Source: Silene latifolia (taxonomy: Eukaryota > Streptophyta > Magnoliopsida > Caryophyllales > Caryophyllaceae). From it: a stretch of DNA of 64,000 nucleotides. Of this stretch, positions 35,501 to 46,040 are shown one piece after another. The stretch is from positions 82,849,156-82,913,155 of the forward strand of contig NC_133532.1 of NCBI RefSeq assembly GCF_048544455.1, in the 5' to 3' direction. The notes below the pieces were generated by a model that ran no database searches, was not told the DNA's origin, and worked only from the letters and a program-made list of their open reading frames with translations. A program made the translations under genes and the position numbers. Within the stretch, counting starts at the first letter, position 1, and every line of letters starts with the position of its first letter.

Positions 35501-35842
35501 GAACCTTGAGTTACTCCCCACGACCGTATGCGTTCATGTTTACATGAATGACAGGTTGTGAAGATGCTTACGTGGGGAAGACGTGTGGGCTAGCGAGAAC
35601 TAAACCCTTGGACCTTAGTTTCTAGTTTAGAAACCCTCTATATGTTTATTCGTGGGATATCTTTTCCCCGCCTTCTAGACTTGGCTTGTATAACCTAATT
35701 TTGTCTATTATTGTATTTGTTTCATTTCATTTTGGCACCCGCGTGTTAATCTTCAAATAATAACCAATTTTTTTTTTAAAATATCACAAATTTCCGCTTT
35801 AATTTATTTGTTATATTTTTCGCTTTATCGCGGGGTGTCACA
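32513..35842 (+). repeat. LTR3, the only uninterrupted LTR of the Tekay-like element
   Basis: 3330 bp, TGTAACACCCGC to GGGGTGTCACA, followed by ATTAT. It holds an ATT microsatellite (about 32920-32990), GGCCTAGCAACAGCTT units (34001-34105) and CTTGTGCTGTTCTGGCAAG units (about 34900-35075). It serves as the reference for the empty sites of copia A and B. Confidence 0.92.
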
Positions 35843-36272
35843 ATTATGATGTGAATGAAAAGGGTTTAAACCTTGATTTTGGGTGGTTGACGTAAATGCT
35901 TCATGACTCCGGTTTCACCGCGGTTAAAAGATTATACCCTGTGTCGACAAACAAGCAAAGTTGTGTAGGCTTCACTTTTATCGAGTTTGCGAAGCCAACT
36001 GCCATGATAGTTTTCGTCAGGCAAGAAAATTAGGGGCTAGATTTGCGGGAGTAGATGCGGGGAAAGAGGACTTCTATTCGGATGATAGACAACAAGGCCC
36101 TTATCTATGGGTTGCGACCCATCTTGATCATCATCTGCTGAGACATTACATGAGGCATCACATTCTTGCCACCGTGCCTATGTCATGGGAGAAAGAGGTC
36201 ATTCTACCTGCGCTGCCCGTTGATAATGAAGGGCCGATCTACGACTTGCTCTATACCGAAATTCTTGATTAG
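35843..36272 (+). pseudogene. XS-domain-like gene 1, 3' part
   Basis: 35843-35847 is the duplicated ATTAT; the gene resumes at 35848. The reading continues DVNEKGLNLDFGWLT, then meets an in-frame TAA where gene 2 reads WLIGF. It goes on through GFTAVKRLYP and GFTFIEFAKPTA, changes frame near 36005, and continues with DSFRQARKLGARFAG, DDRQQGPYLWVATHLDHHLL and VPMSWEKEV to a TAG at 36270-36272. The order (GFxxV..(L/I)YP, then G(F/C).(F/L)IEF, FRQARKL, GPYLWVA) matches gene 2 and gene 3. It is dead through at least one stop, one frameshift and the 28.8-kb insertion. Confidence 0.65.
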
Positions 36273-36498
36273 CCTAATACTTCATCAGATTCAAATAATC
36301 AAGTCTTTAAATATTATCAGGCATTATAAGTTGTATTTGGATAATGGTAGTGGTTTGAATTAAAGTTTAATTATTTATGTTTTTTGTTACCCCATCCTCT
36401 GGAATTCAGAGACAATATCACCAGAAAAATATCTAGCTTTTATTATAATGACTTAAGTCTTTAGGAGTACATTAAAAAAAATATCTAGCTAAAGATAT

Positions 36499-37152
36499 TT
36501 ATCGCGTAAAACAAGCGTTGACAGACGTGAAAAAGCAAATGTGTAGTTTGGAGTTGAATGGAGGGAGTGTGTTTTTTGTTACCCCATCCATATCACCATA
36601 TATGTCTCTTTCACCTTCAGCCCAATCCACAGAGTCGTTTTCCCATTCTAACGGCACTGTCCCCTGCTCGGCACTGCGACCTATGCGGTGTAAAATCGGA
36701 AATAGTAGGAGACGGTCAGATTCATTTGCAACCCATAAATATGGGCCTACCCGCTGATCAACGTGATCAAACCAGAGTTTCGAAGAGTCATTGTTATAGA
36801 ATGCCCGCTCAAGTTTGCGAGCCTGACGAAAGCATTCCCACTCCTCACCCCCGCCAAACTCGATGAGTGCACACCGCCCGAAGCCATCATATGCATCATT
36901 GTCCGGGTAGATAGTTTGAACCAAATTCAATCCGGCTAACCGAATGAAACCGATTAACCAGTCAAGGCTATACGAGAGTATATCCTTTCCATGCCCGTCC
37001 TCTGTATACGGGAGATTGTGAATGAAGCACGTAAAGGGTTTAGCGTACATAATTATACTTGGGGGTCCTACAAGAGGTTCATATGATGCTTCATCATCAT
37101 CATCTGCGGATGAATAATATGAACCACTATAAGTTGATGAACTTGACGGCAT
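36499..37152 (-). CDS. XS-domain-like protein, gene 2 (intact 217-codon frame)
   Basis: Starts at the ATG at 37152-37150 (MPSSSSTYSGSYYSSADDDD, a Ser/Asp-rich tail), then AKPFTCFIHNLPYTEDGHGK, LDWLIGFIRLAGLNLV, GFGRCALIEFGGGEEW, CFRQARKLERAFYNND, QRVGPYLWVANESDRLLL and TVPLEWENDSVDWAEGERD. The pattern fits a lone XS domain of about 150 residues, an RNA-binding fold known from SGS3 and IDN2/FDM proteins. Those proteins normally add zinc-finger, coiled-coil and XH parts, none of which is seen here. No intron is needed. The gene is convergent with gene 1 and, before later insertions, was divergent from gene 3. The last ~25 codons are probably extra, since gene 1 ends earlier. Function is inferred, and expression is unknown. 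Confidence 0.55.
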   Translation of the reverse strand: MPSSSSTYSGSYYSSADDDDEASYEPLVGPPSIIMYAKPFTCFIHNLPYTEDGHGKDILSYSLDWLIGFIRLAGLNLVQTIYPDNDAYDGFGRCALIEFGGGEEWECFRQARKLERAFYNNDSSKLWFDHVDQRVGPYLWVANESDRLLLFPILHRIGRSAEQGTVPLEWENDSVDWAEGERDIYGDMDGVTKNTLPPFNSKLHICFFTSVNACFTR

Positions 37153-37252
37153 AATCTATGTGGAAAATTAATGGAGGACTAGCTTTTTTTTTTCTTTTTG
37201 AAAGAGGGAGGGACTAACTTTCTACTGATAATAATAAAAAAGAATGGAAAAC

Positions 37253-37285
37253 ATATATATATATATTTATATATATATATATATA
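37253..37285. repeat. TA microsatellite at left end of inverted-repeat element
   Basis: Runs of TATATA with one interruption. It matches the longer TA run at 58282-58345 on the other side of the element and is probably the target site. Confidence 0.85.
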
Positions 37286-37390
37286 GTGGAGATCTAATGA
37301 GTACACCATATATATTAAGTCCATAAGTCCTCTTAGAGGCCATTAGATCAATCTAGGTGGATAGATGAGATTAAAAACAAAAAGCACACA
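37286..37390 (+). repeat. left inverted repeat of the TA-targeted element
   Basis: Starts GTGGAGATCTAATGAGTAC immediately after the TA run and pairs with 58177-58281 in inverted orientation. Confidence 0.75.
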
Positions 37391-37469
37391 CCCCACCTAA
37401 TTAAAGTACCTATGCACTAAGTAATTACACATTCACTAATTAATTGTCTTTCTTTCTTACAGTCAAGTT

Positions 37470-38190
37470 TATGGCATTTTAAAAATTTTAGAGTGTAACT
37501 GTTTTTTTTACGAGTGTAACTTTAGTCTTTAACGAGTGTAACTTTAATTCTGAATTGTGTAACTTTATACTAAAAAGTGATTTTAACTTATATTATATTG
37601 ATTTTTTGTAATTTTAAGATATGTTTGTGACATTATAGTATTTTTAGAGTGTAACTTTAATTCTGAATAGTGTAATTTTATACTAAAAAGTGATTTTAAC
37701 TTATAATATTTTGATTTTTGTAATTTTAAGACAAGTTTGTGACATTTTAGTATTTTTAGAGTGTAACTTTAATCTTTAACGAGTGTAACTTTAATTCTGA
37801 ATAGTGTAACTTTATACTAAAAAGTGATTTTAACTTATAATATTTTGATTTTTTGTAATTTTAAGACAAGTTTGTGACATTTTAGTATTTTTAGAGTGTA
37901 ACTTTAGTCTTTAACAAGTGTAACTTTAATTCTGAATAGTGTAACTTTATACTAAAAAGTGATTTTAACTTTTAATATTTTGATTTTTTGTAATTTTAAG
38001 ACAAGTTTATGACATTTTAGTCTTTGACGAGTGTAACTTTAATTCTGAATTGTGTAACTTCATACTAAAAAGTGATCTAACTTACATTATTTTGATTTTT
38101 TGTAATTTTGAGACAAGTTTATGACAATTTAGTAGTTTTAGAGTGTAACTTTTGTCTTTTACGAGTGTAACTTTAATTCTGAGAGACTAA
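37470..38190 (+). repeat. minisatellite, 112-136-bp units of GAGTGTAACTTTA type
   Basis: The word AATTCTGAAT recurs at 37546, 37659, 37793, 37929, 38041 and 38175. Steps are 113, 134, 136, 112 and 134 bp. The two step sizes differ by one optional ~22-bp segment (TCTTTAACGAGTGTAACTTT). Each unit also has TACTAAAAAGTGATTTTAAC. Confidence 0.9.
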
Positions 38191-38460
38191 GTAAATGATT
38201 TGCAAGTATAACTTTAATCTCTTGCGAGTGTAACCCCAGTCCATTGAGAGAGTAATTCCAGTCCAATGAGAGTGTAACTTCAATCGAATGAGAGTGTAAC
38301 TTCAGTCCAATGAGAGTGTAACTTCAGTCCATTAAAAGAGTAACTTAAGTACAATGGGAGTGTAACTTCAATCCGTTAAAAGAGTAAATTAAGTACAATA
38401 GGAGTGTAACTTCAATCAATTGAAAGAGTAACTTCAGTACATTGAGAGTGTAATTTTAAT
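38191..38460 (+). repeat. short-unit tandem repeat derived from the same GAGTGTAACTT word
   Basis: Units of about 22 bp (GAGTGTAACTTCAGTCCAAT), later alternating with AAAAGAGTAACTTAAGTAC to give about 42-44-bp units. It directly continues the preceding minisatellite. Confidence 0.88.
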
Positions 38461-39146
38461 GGATGTAACACCAAATCAACAACCAACAATAACCACGACC
38501 ACTATTTTTTTAACGAGATAATACGATTACTTTTTCAAAAAACTAGTTTTATTTAGTATATCTAAAATTAAAACAAATTATAAGAAATATATTTAGTAGA
38601 TTTAAGATTAAATAAAAGGTTCACACAAAATAAAAACGAGAACCGAAAAATGTGGTGATGTATTTGAAAAACGAGATTTGAAAATTGAAATCTGAAAAAT
38701 ATATATATATGGACAAAAAAAAAAACGACAACCACAAACCCACCCACCTGTCCCACACGAATGGCCCACCGTAAGCCACCATCATTCCGATCCGAAAATC
38801 AAGGGCCACACTAACCCACCATTTACCACCACTACCGCCACTAACCCAAAGAAGTCACCAGACCCACACCAACGGCCCACCAAAATCACCTCCGATCAGT
38901 CGCCTTCCCCGCGGTGTTTTTTTAATTGTAGATTTAGGTGTTTTTTTTTGTTAATCTAGATTTTTTTTGGTAGATTTAGGTTTTTATTTTTTTTTGAAGA
39001 ATTATAGTATTTTTGTGTGTAGAGAGGCTATTCAAGGCAAAAAATAAAATAAAAAAGAAGATCTAAAAATGACTACCCACCTACACACGACCTACCTCTG
39101 ACCACCAACCATCGCAACCAACTACCGCTACCAACGCCCCCACCAC
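38461..39146. other. low-complexity flank inside the TA-targeted element
   Basis: Poly-T/A tracts and a C-rich CCACC-type stretch (38750-38910 and 39070-39146). No gene is supported. 39142-39146 is ACCAC, the left target duplication of gypsy D; the right copy is 47507-47511. Confidence 0.6.
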
Positions 39147-40651
39147 TGATGCGTGTCATTTATATGATGTTTTATGCCTCATTTTACACGCATTTTAGAG
39201 CTCATTTGTGTAGTTTAAGCTGCCATTTCCCCTATTTTCGTCTATTTTCGTGTTTTTGTACATTATTGCAGAAATGTGAAGAATTCAGCGGAAATCAAGC
39301 TAAATCCGTCCCCGAGTATCTTGCATTGCATTCAACGTGAAGTATTCACTTAAGGAACGAGCTGGGTGCGCATTTCAAGGCCCAAAAGACAAATCCACGA
39401 GAAGTTAGAAGTCAAGTGTCAGCTACTTCGGTCGATCGACCACTGCCTCCAGTCGATCAACCAACCCACGGGTTCTAGTAGCTACTGTTCAGCTCAGAGC
39501 AGTCGATCGACCGCCATGCTTAGTCGATCGACCAAGTCGCTACTTCAGACGAGAATTAAAAGATCGAGATTTATCAAGCCCATGAGTTATTAGGTTTAGG
39601 AATAATAGCTGCGTACTTTTCCTATATAACGCAGCATGAGTTTTCAGAATAAGTATCTAATTTTTATTCAAGTTTAGTAGACAGTTTTAGTTTATCAATA
39701 ATTAGGGTTCAAGGATTAATTCGGGATTGAATACAATTCATTTTGGCATTCGACTTGTTCTTTTCCTTCGCAATTCACACGGTACTCTCTGGTTTTGTTC
39801 GGTTATTTGCTTTCGTTCATAGTTATAGAATTGCTAGATCAGTTTCCAAGCCGAATTGCCATCCTATGTTAATTTTTTATTTTACCGTATTAATCATGAA
39901 TTCCGTAGTTTATTTAGCCAATTTTATTGTTGCCTTTAATTTTAGTATGAGTAGCTAAATTGCTTGTGCTAGGATGTAGGGGAACTATAGATTAGGCGGC
40001 GTAGAATTAACATGGACTGAAATCGCGTGTCAGTCGATCGACCGCCATACCTGGTCGATCGACTGACAATGTGAGGTGTTACCTTCGTTTTTAATTGTTT
40101 TAATTCTTTATTCGACGAATCGAGTGCACACGACTAGTTGAATGTTTAAGATTTGACTGACCCATTAGATCGAGAGATAGGGACAGTTGTTAGATCACCA
40201 ATTAAAATGACTAAACTATGCTGAGATCGAAAGATAGGTAAAGTTTAGATTATTAGTCACTTCTCAGGACGAGAGTCAGTATTAATGATATTAGGGACTT
40301 ATAGCGAGATCGAAAGATGCTATCTGTTAAGAGTGGACCGAGAGGACCTCTTGTTTTCCCGCCTCATGTGTTTGATTTAGACCTGCTTAGTACGCTGCCA
40401 CCGAAACTATAGTGAACCGACCATCCTAGTACCCCTTCTTTTATCTGTTCTATCCGTTTATTTAGTTTATTGTCTTTCATTGCTATTAGCTATAGACCAA
40501 CTCAAATCAACCCCCACACTTGTTACCTTAGACTAAATATCAGACAACTATTGATTTCATCTGCCTCTCTGTGGTTCGACCCGACTGCCACTGTCATTAG
40601 TAGTAGTTGGAATTATAAATTTATTTTTGGTACTCACAACGACGGGTATCA
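39147..40651 (+). repeat. gypsy D 5' LTR
   Basis: TGATGCGTGTCATTTATATG to GACGGGTATCA. Palindrome cores at 39432, 39453 (decayed to TCGATCAA), 39503, 39524, 40034 and 40055. The frame 40470-40688 is LTR sequence. Confidence 0.92.
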
Positions 40652-40656
40652 AATTT

Positions 40657-40667
40657 TGGCGCCGTTC
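40657..40667 (+). other. gypsy D primer-binding site
   Basis: TGGCGCCGTTC, five bases after the LTR. This start is typical of Athila/Tat elements, usually assigned to tRNA-Asp; the match beyond GTT is poor here. Confidence 0.75.
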
Positions 40668-40775
40668 TTAGGGAGGCAATTGTTCTAATTTTTAGTTGTT
40701 TTATTTTTAGTCTTTCTTAGTTTAAGGGACATCCGTTCCTTAAACTTTTTTATATTCTTTTTGTAGTTTCTTCTT

Positions 40776-42249
40776 ATGCGCAGTCACGGGTGGTGAACTA
40801 GTACCGTTCAATCCCGAGATTGAGAAATCCTTGCGCGAGTTGAGACGATCATCAAGGGTATTGCCGACGAGGAAGAGCTGAGTACTCTGTCTAGTTACTA
40901 CGAGAACGAGTACATTCAAGAGGATCCACCTACATCTCCTGTTTCTACTTCTTCAGTTGAGACAGTCACATCTCCGGAAATTCCAGTCATGGCTGAAGAA
41001 GCAACTATAGCAAGTCATTCTGAGCCGACAGCTGCAAATCTATACAAGGGGTTCGAATTACCTGGAGCTGATAGGAAATTCGAACCGAAGCCTTCCTATA
41101 TCAACTTAGTTGAGAGGAACCAGTTCGGGGGTGCTGCAAATGAAGATGCAGCCAAGCATATGGAGATATTTATCGATTATTGCTGCTCTATACCCCCACC
41201 GACCGGAGTGACCCAGGACCAGATAAAGGAGACCATGTTTATATTCTCACTCCGCGATGCTGCAAGGGAGTGGTACAAAGATCTGGATCGAGCCGCTCAT
41301 GGGATCACCGACTGGAATTCTTTGGCCTTGGCATTCTACAAGAAATACTTCTCTGCCTCGAAGACGAATGCCATTAGAGCTCAGATCACGAGCTTTAAAC
41401 AGGGACCTGATGAGAACTTTCATGAAGCATGGGTCCGTTTCAAGAAGCTGGTGCGAACCATTCCGCACCATGGGTTCGAAAAATAGAGTCTTTGCAATCA
41501 GTTCTATAACGGGCTGTATGACGATCAGAGGGCTATCTTGGATGCTGCAGCCAATGGCCGATTTGCTGAGAATATGGGAGAGACTAAGGGGTGGAAGATC
41601 ATTGATGACTTAGCCACCCATAAAGCTTAATATGGGAATTCGAGAGGCAATCAGAGGAGGAGTGCTGAATCCCCTTCTGTAGCTGCATTAGAGGCTCTCA
41701 CGGCGAGGTTTGACAAATACGAGTTGGGAGGAACTTCAAAAGGAGGGATGTATCATGTGAATGCTTTTTTCGAGACGGTCCTTTCGTCGTAGAAGATGTG
41801 GAGCCGAGGGACATGTTGCGTAAAAATTGTCCTAGTCCCTTCGAGTCTTGTCGCCTTTCAACATTACAAGCGCACAAACACGTACTATGAGCCGAATGTC
41901 CATCCCAACTTGAGGTGGAGTAGCCGAATGTCCCGAATCCGACTCAACCTCCATAGCAAGAAGATCATCGAGACTTATGTGCCTCCTCATAAGCAACAAC
42001 AGCTTTCAAAACCTCCCTATGTGCCGCAAAAAGAACAATCCCAAAATTCGAGTTTGTTGAATTGAAGAATATGTTGCAAAAGGAGTCCCAAGCTAGAGAG
42101 GCCGGGATGAAACTACTAGAGAGCCAAATTGCTCAATTGGCTAGCAAGAACACAACTCGGCTCCGGACACTTACCGACTCAAACCGACCAAAAGGAGACC
42201 CTTAATGCCATCACTTTGAGGAGCGGGTCCACCCCCGGAGGGGCCTGCT
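40776..42249 (+). pseudogene. gypsy D gag (Athila type), broken
   Basis: The likely start is the ATG at 40776, with a frame change before about 40850. The clearest piece is 40989-41486: PTAANLYKGFELPGADRKF, then TGVTQDQIKETMFIFSLRD, WYKDLDRAAHGITDWNSLA, FYKKYFSASKTNAIRAQITS and FHEAWVRFKKLVRTIPHHGF. A TAG follows, after which the family reading continues (NQFYNGLYDDQRAILDAAAN). Further stops lie near 41627 and 41790, and there is a frame change before 42060. Gag forms the particle. No intact zinc knuckle was found, in contrast to element E. Confidence 0.82.
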
Positions 42250-43836
42250 ATGGTCGAGGACAATGTCTTTGAAAAAGATAGGGCGAAACCGAGTCAAAAC
42301 AAAGTCGAACGAACAAAGGAAAGAAAAAGGCGTCTACCGGGTATATCGATCGATCGACCGACATACCCGGCCGATCGATCAAGCGCGCAAAGAAACAAAG
42401 GCTTTCGAATCGAGAACTCGTCGATCGATCGAGCAACATGGTCGATCGATCGAGGACGCTGCGATAGTGAGCCTTTTCGTCCTCCAATGCCCGACAACTT
42501 GAGGGATCATTTGTTTCGGGGTACGACAGTCCCGAAAATATTAGGGCAAGACCCGAGTGCTGATGGGTCAGTCCCGGTTCCGAAGTTCGACCCAATGTCG
42601 GTCAATGGCTCACATTTGAGATGGTCTGAAGAGGGCTCACGCTTCAACAAGGAGAAGGTGGTGGACTTTCAGCCTAAGTCCACGGATGCCGGCATGCGAG
42701 ATTTAGAGGAGAGGGATAAGTTACTTCTTACAGCCCCATATCCAGAAAGATTAGTGCCGACGAAGGAACAAGTATCTTTCAATAAATTTGAAAAAGTTAT
42801 TCGTAGCTTGAATGTACAAGTTCCTTTTCTCGAGTTAGTAAACCAAGTGCCTGCTTATACTAAATTCATGAAACAACTTTTATCTAAAAAGCGGTCACTT
42901 GAAACTATGCATACTGTCGCACTTACTAAAGAGTCATGTTCTTATCTAACCCACACTGCACCCCATAAGCTAGAAGACCCAGGTAGCTTCTCCGTTCCTT
43001 GTAGCATTGGTACCTTTTCTATTGAGAAGGCATTATGTGACTTAGGAGCCAGTATAAGTGTAATGCCCTTGAGTCTTGCTAGAAAGCTCAAATTAACTAG
43101 GTTCGCAGTGACCGACATGACAGTACAGATGGCTGACCGATCTGCGGTCCAGCCTATAGGAGTCTTAGAAGACATTCCCGTGCAAATAGGAAAGTTCTTC
43201 TTCCCTGTAGACTTCGTTGTACTTGATATGTCTGAGGATGCCCATATTCCTATCATACTAGGTAGACCATTTCTGCACACTGCTGGTGCAGTCATAGATG
43301 TTGGTTCGGGAACCTTGATCTTCAAAGTAGGGAAGCATTCCATTGTTTTTGCCCAACCTGCCAAGAAGAAAGACCCCATGTGGCCTGTGACTTGTAATAC
43401 GATTTCTGAAAAGAAATCTTATTTTATGCTTCCTGATATGCCTGTCTCTATTCCTATTCCTGTTGTAACCCCTCCACCCCAGATTGGGAGCAAATTGGAG
43501 GAAGATTTGTCTATTTTTGATATTGCAGGAGCTGGTTTGGGGAAGGAAGAGCTGCAATTTGCTCCAGCTGTGAAGGAGCCAATCATTTCACGAGGCGGTC
43601 TTGGTTTCCTTAGCTATGGCACTGATGAGGAAGTTGATGACGAGCCAGTCAAAGTGAGAGAGTCCGATTTGGACTTAGATGAGTCAGAGGAGATTATTAA
43701 CTGGGAAGATATAGAAGCTGTTGACCCGTTGAGTTCTGTGGATGCTGAAGTTGTGAAGGGTGCAGCTGAGGCTACCTCTTGTAGCCAGAAGCCGACGAAG
43801 TGGGCCATTCCGTGGCCGTTCTTGATCAACTATTAG
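42250..43836 (+). CDS. gypsy D protease-containing frame (528 codons, open)
   Basis: The longest open frame of the window. The first part is linker with palindrome-encoded SIDR and ADRSS runs (42346-42450). The protease domain follows at about residues 240-380: CSIGTFSIEKALCDLGAS with catalytic Asp in DLGAS, VQMADRSAVQPIGVLEDIPV and PIILGRPFLHTAGAVID. The last 140 residues are acidic (SDLDLDESEEIINWEDIEAV), ending WPFLINY with TAG at 43836. No RT follows. The frame was once joined to gag, so the annotated ATG at 42250 is only the first Met of the open stretch. The protease may still be functional, since DLGAS and the flap region look whole. Confidence 0.8.
   Translation: MVEDNVFEKDRAKPSQNKVERTKERKRRLPGISIDRPTYPADRSSAQRNKGFRIENSSIDRATWSIDRGRCDSEPFRPPMPDNLRDHLFRGTTVPKILGQDPSADGSVPVPKFDPMSVNGSHLRWSEEGSRFNKEKVVDFQPKSTDAGMRDLEERDKLLLTAPYPERLVPTKEQVSFNKFEKVIRSLNVQVPFLELVNQVPAYTKFMKQLLSKKRSLETMHTVALTKESCSYLTHTAPHKLEDPGSFSVPCSIGTFSIEKALCDLGASISVMPLSLARKLKLTRFAVTDMTVQMADRSAVQPIGVLEDIPVQIGKFFFPVDFVVLDMSEDAHIPIILGRPFLHTAGAVIDVGSGTLIFKVGKHSIVFAQPAKKKDPMWPVTCNTISEKKSYFMLPDMPVSIPIPVVTPPPQIGSKLEEDLSIFDIAGAGLGKEELQFAPAVKEPIISRGGLGFLSYGTDEEVDDEPVKVRESDLDLDESEEIINWEDIEAVDPLSSVDAEVVKGAAEATSCSQKPTKWAIPWPFLINY
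42346..42453 (+). repeat. palindrome module inside the gag-pro frame of gypsy D
   Basis: GATCGATC words at 42350, 42371, 42421 and 42442: steps 21, 50, 21, identical to the LTR module. In the protein they read SIDR, ADRSS, SSIDR, SIDR. Confidence 0.88.
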
Positions 43837-46040
43837 TTGATTGAGACTTATTTAAAACATTTACATTTTATTTGCTTTCGTTGAACCTTTTTATTTATTG
43901 TTTTGTGTGCGCGAAACTTCGCCGTTTACGTTTGCTTAGGATTTTAAACTCTTTAGATGGTTACTTTGGGTTTTGCGCAATTTTTGGGCGCGTATTATTG
44001 TGCAATTACAGGTTTTTAGATCTCATTAGCTCAAGTAATTGAGCAAATACGAAGAAATCAGAAGTTACAGCAGTATTTCTAGTCGATCGACTGGTCTGCA
44101 GTTTCCAGGAGCTACTGTTCCTTTCACCTTAGTCGATCGACTGAGTAATGTGGTCGATCGACCGCCCTGCACTGCTGTACTTATTCATGACCTCTCCCCT
44201 GCTGTGTTTGGTCGATTTGCGGAATCGAGGGAGTTTTCTACTCCACCATTATTTTCCATCATTATTTATTTCTTCTATTTTTCTCAATTATGCATAAAAT
44301 ATCGCTTCTTTATTGCTTTCTCGGTTTTACGCGCGGTATCTTTTGTTTGTCTTTTCAGGTACTTATTAGTAGCACTACTGGCTACTGGAACCTCCTAGCT
44401 CACGCTGGTTTGGGGAGGTTTCCTTTGCTGCGCTTAAAGTCTTGTGAGTTCCCGATTTCCACTTCATGTCATATTTCTTTATTTTATCGCAAATTCCCGT
44501 TTCTCTTTTCTTTTACTACATGATTTTGCACAATGGGGACATTGTGCGATTTGGTTTGGGGAAGGGTTTTGCATCGCATATCATTTGCTTACATTCACGT
44601 TTACATTTTGTTTTGCATTGTTTATTTCATTTCTCATATATACAAAAATCCAAAAAAAAAAAAAAATTCAAAAAAAATTTCAAAAATTCAAACAAAAATG
44701 CAAGTTTATTTTAGCATATAGGTTGAGTCGGAACGGTAGTATTTCCATGATGACATTGCATTTGCATTTGTTTACGCCTAAGCCTTGCAAATTAACATGT
44801 TATTAGTAGAATCATTCGCATAGTCTACGAGTTTTCGTTAAATTATTTGCTGAGCTTGAGACTTGACTTAGATTTTTGGCAAACTACATCATTTTCTGAG
44901 ATTTAGAGCTTATAACTGGTGTCATCTATGACCGGTTTATTTAGGAATGTGAGTAGTACTCCTTATGAGGCATGTTACATAAATTTGCATAAATATGAAC
45001 TTAATCTTCTTAATACCTGTATGCATTCGGTTTGTGGTTTGTTGACACATGTGGTAGAGGTTTCCCTTTATTCGTTTTGCCCATAAGCTTCACACTGCCA
45101 AAAATAGCCTTTTTGTCCCGTTTACTACATCCTACATTTAGCCTGCCCTTGTCAAGCTAGTAGTTTACGTTTTTGGGATTGTTACTTCGTTTTTGGTGGT
45201 ATTTGCTCGATCGAGATGTTGTTGGGAAAATGAAAAGAAGGAAAGAAAGAAATAGAAAATAAAAAGAAATAAAAAGAAATAAAAAAAATGATTCGAGAAA
45301 GAAAGAAAAAAAACGTATGCTGTACTGTTCAAAACGGTCGATCGACTGCTCTACTTGGTCGATCGACTGGGGTCCGAAAAGAAATCAATTCGCATAATTC
45401 AAGCCTTTATCTTATGGCGATTTTTGCTCCCATGTTGCATTAGTATCTTATGGGGAGTTCATTGATTACTATTATTTTGGAGATTGTGAGATCTGTGCTT
45501 TATTGAATTATGAGCAAGAAGTTGGATGTTGCCATAATGGTTCCGTTTGGGTACTAGCTTGATCACCTGTACCTCCACTTTTCCATAATTGTTTTGCCCC
45601 TTCTTACCCATACCTCACATATCCCATATATACCTCGGCATGTGTCATGATCATTTGTTGGTTGGAATGCATATGTACGGTCATAGAGATTACTTTCATA
45701 TTATACTGCATGCATGTGCTTATAGGTCGTAGTGAGGTGAGAGTCTCTACAAAATGAATTCTTTCTATCCTCTTATATATTCACCTGTGCTTATGTGTGA
45801 TATGAGCGACCCGTGAGAGTCCAATTTGATATGTCTCTATGGTTGACGGTTCAGCAGTTCTTAACGACCTTATAATTCGTTTGCATGATTCATACGCTAA
45901 ATTAATTGTTGGTTGTTGCATTAAAATGGTTTAGGCTTTACAGTTTGCAATTCGCTCTGAGATTAAACTCGTTCCATTAGGTCATTAGATCGAGTCTAGT
46001 TCTTGCTTAGGGACAAGCAAGGGTTTGGTTTGGGGAAGTT
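43837..46040 (+). other. gypsy D 3' non-coding region
   Basis: 2.2 kb without a credible protein. It contains palindrome words at 44083, 44133 and 44154 (steps 50, 21), a single one at 45207, and a pair at 45338 and 45359 (21). PPT-like TTTGGGGA tracts lie near 44408 and 44554 as well as the terminal one (46027-46040, GGTTTGGGGAAGTT). Purine-rich GAAAGAAAG tracts occur at 45230-45310. Frames at 44039-44806 are T-rich artefacts. Confidence 0.72.

Larger units (their letters stand above)
7088..35842 (+). mobile_element. composite three-LTR Tekay/Del-like gypsy derivative with two nested copia elements
   Basis: Order: truncated LTR1 (7088-7280), internal copy 1 (7281-9338), LTR2 (9339-30307, interrupted by copia A and B), PBS (30310-30321), internal copy 2 (30322-32512), LTR3 (32513-35842). 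The LTRs start TGTAACACCCGC and end GTCACA. The 3' internal end has CGAGGACGAAACTTTTTAAAAG shortened here to its polypurine tract, a signature of Tekay/Del chromoviruses. The internal part (about 2.2 kb) has no gag or pol, so the element was non-autonomous. A single ATTAT duplication flanks the whole, so the three-LTR form arose after insertion, most simply by unequal crossing-over between LTRs. Confidence 0.88.

Noticed and set aside
42248..42595. Minus-strand 115-codon frame over the palindrome module
   Set aside because: The palindromes keep both strands open; the plus-strand frame carries the protease, while the minus one has no domain.
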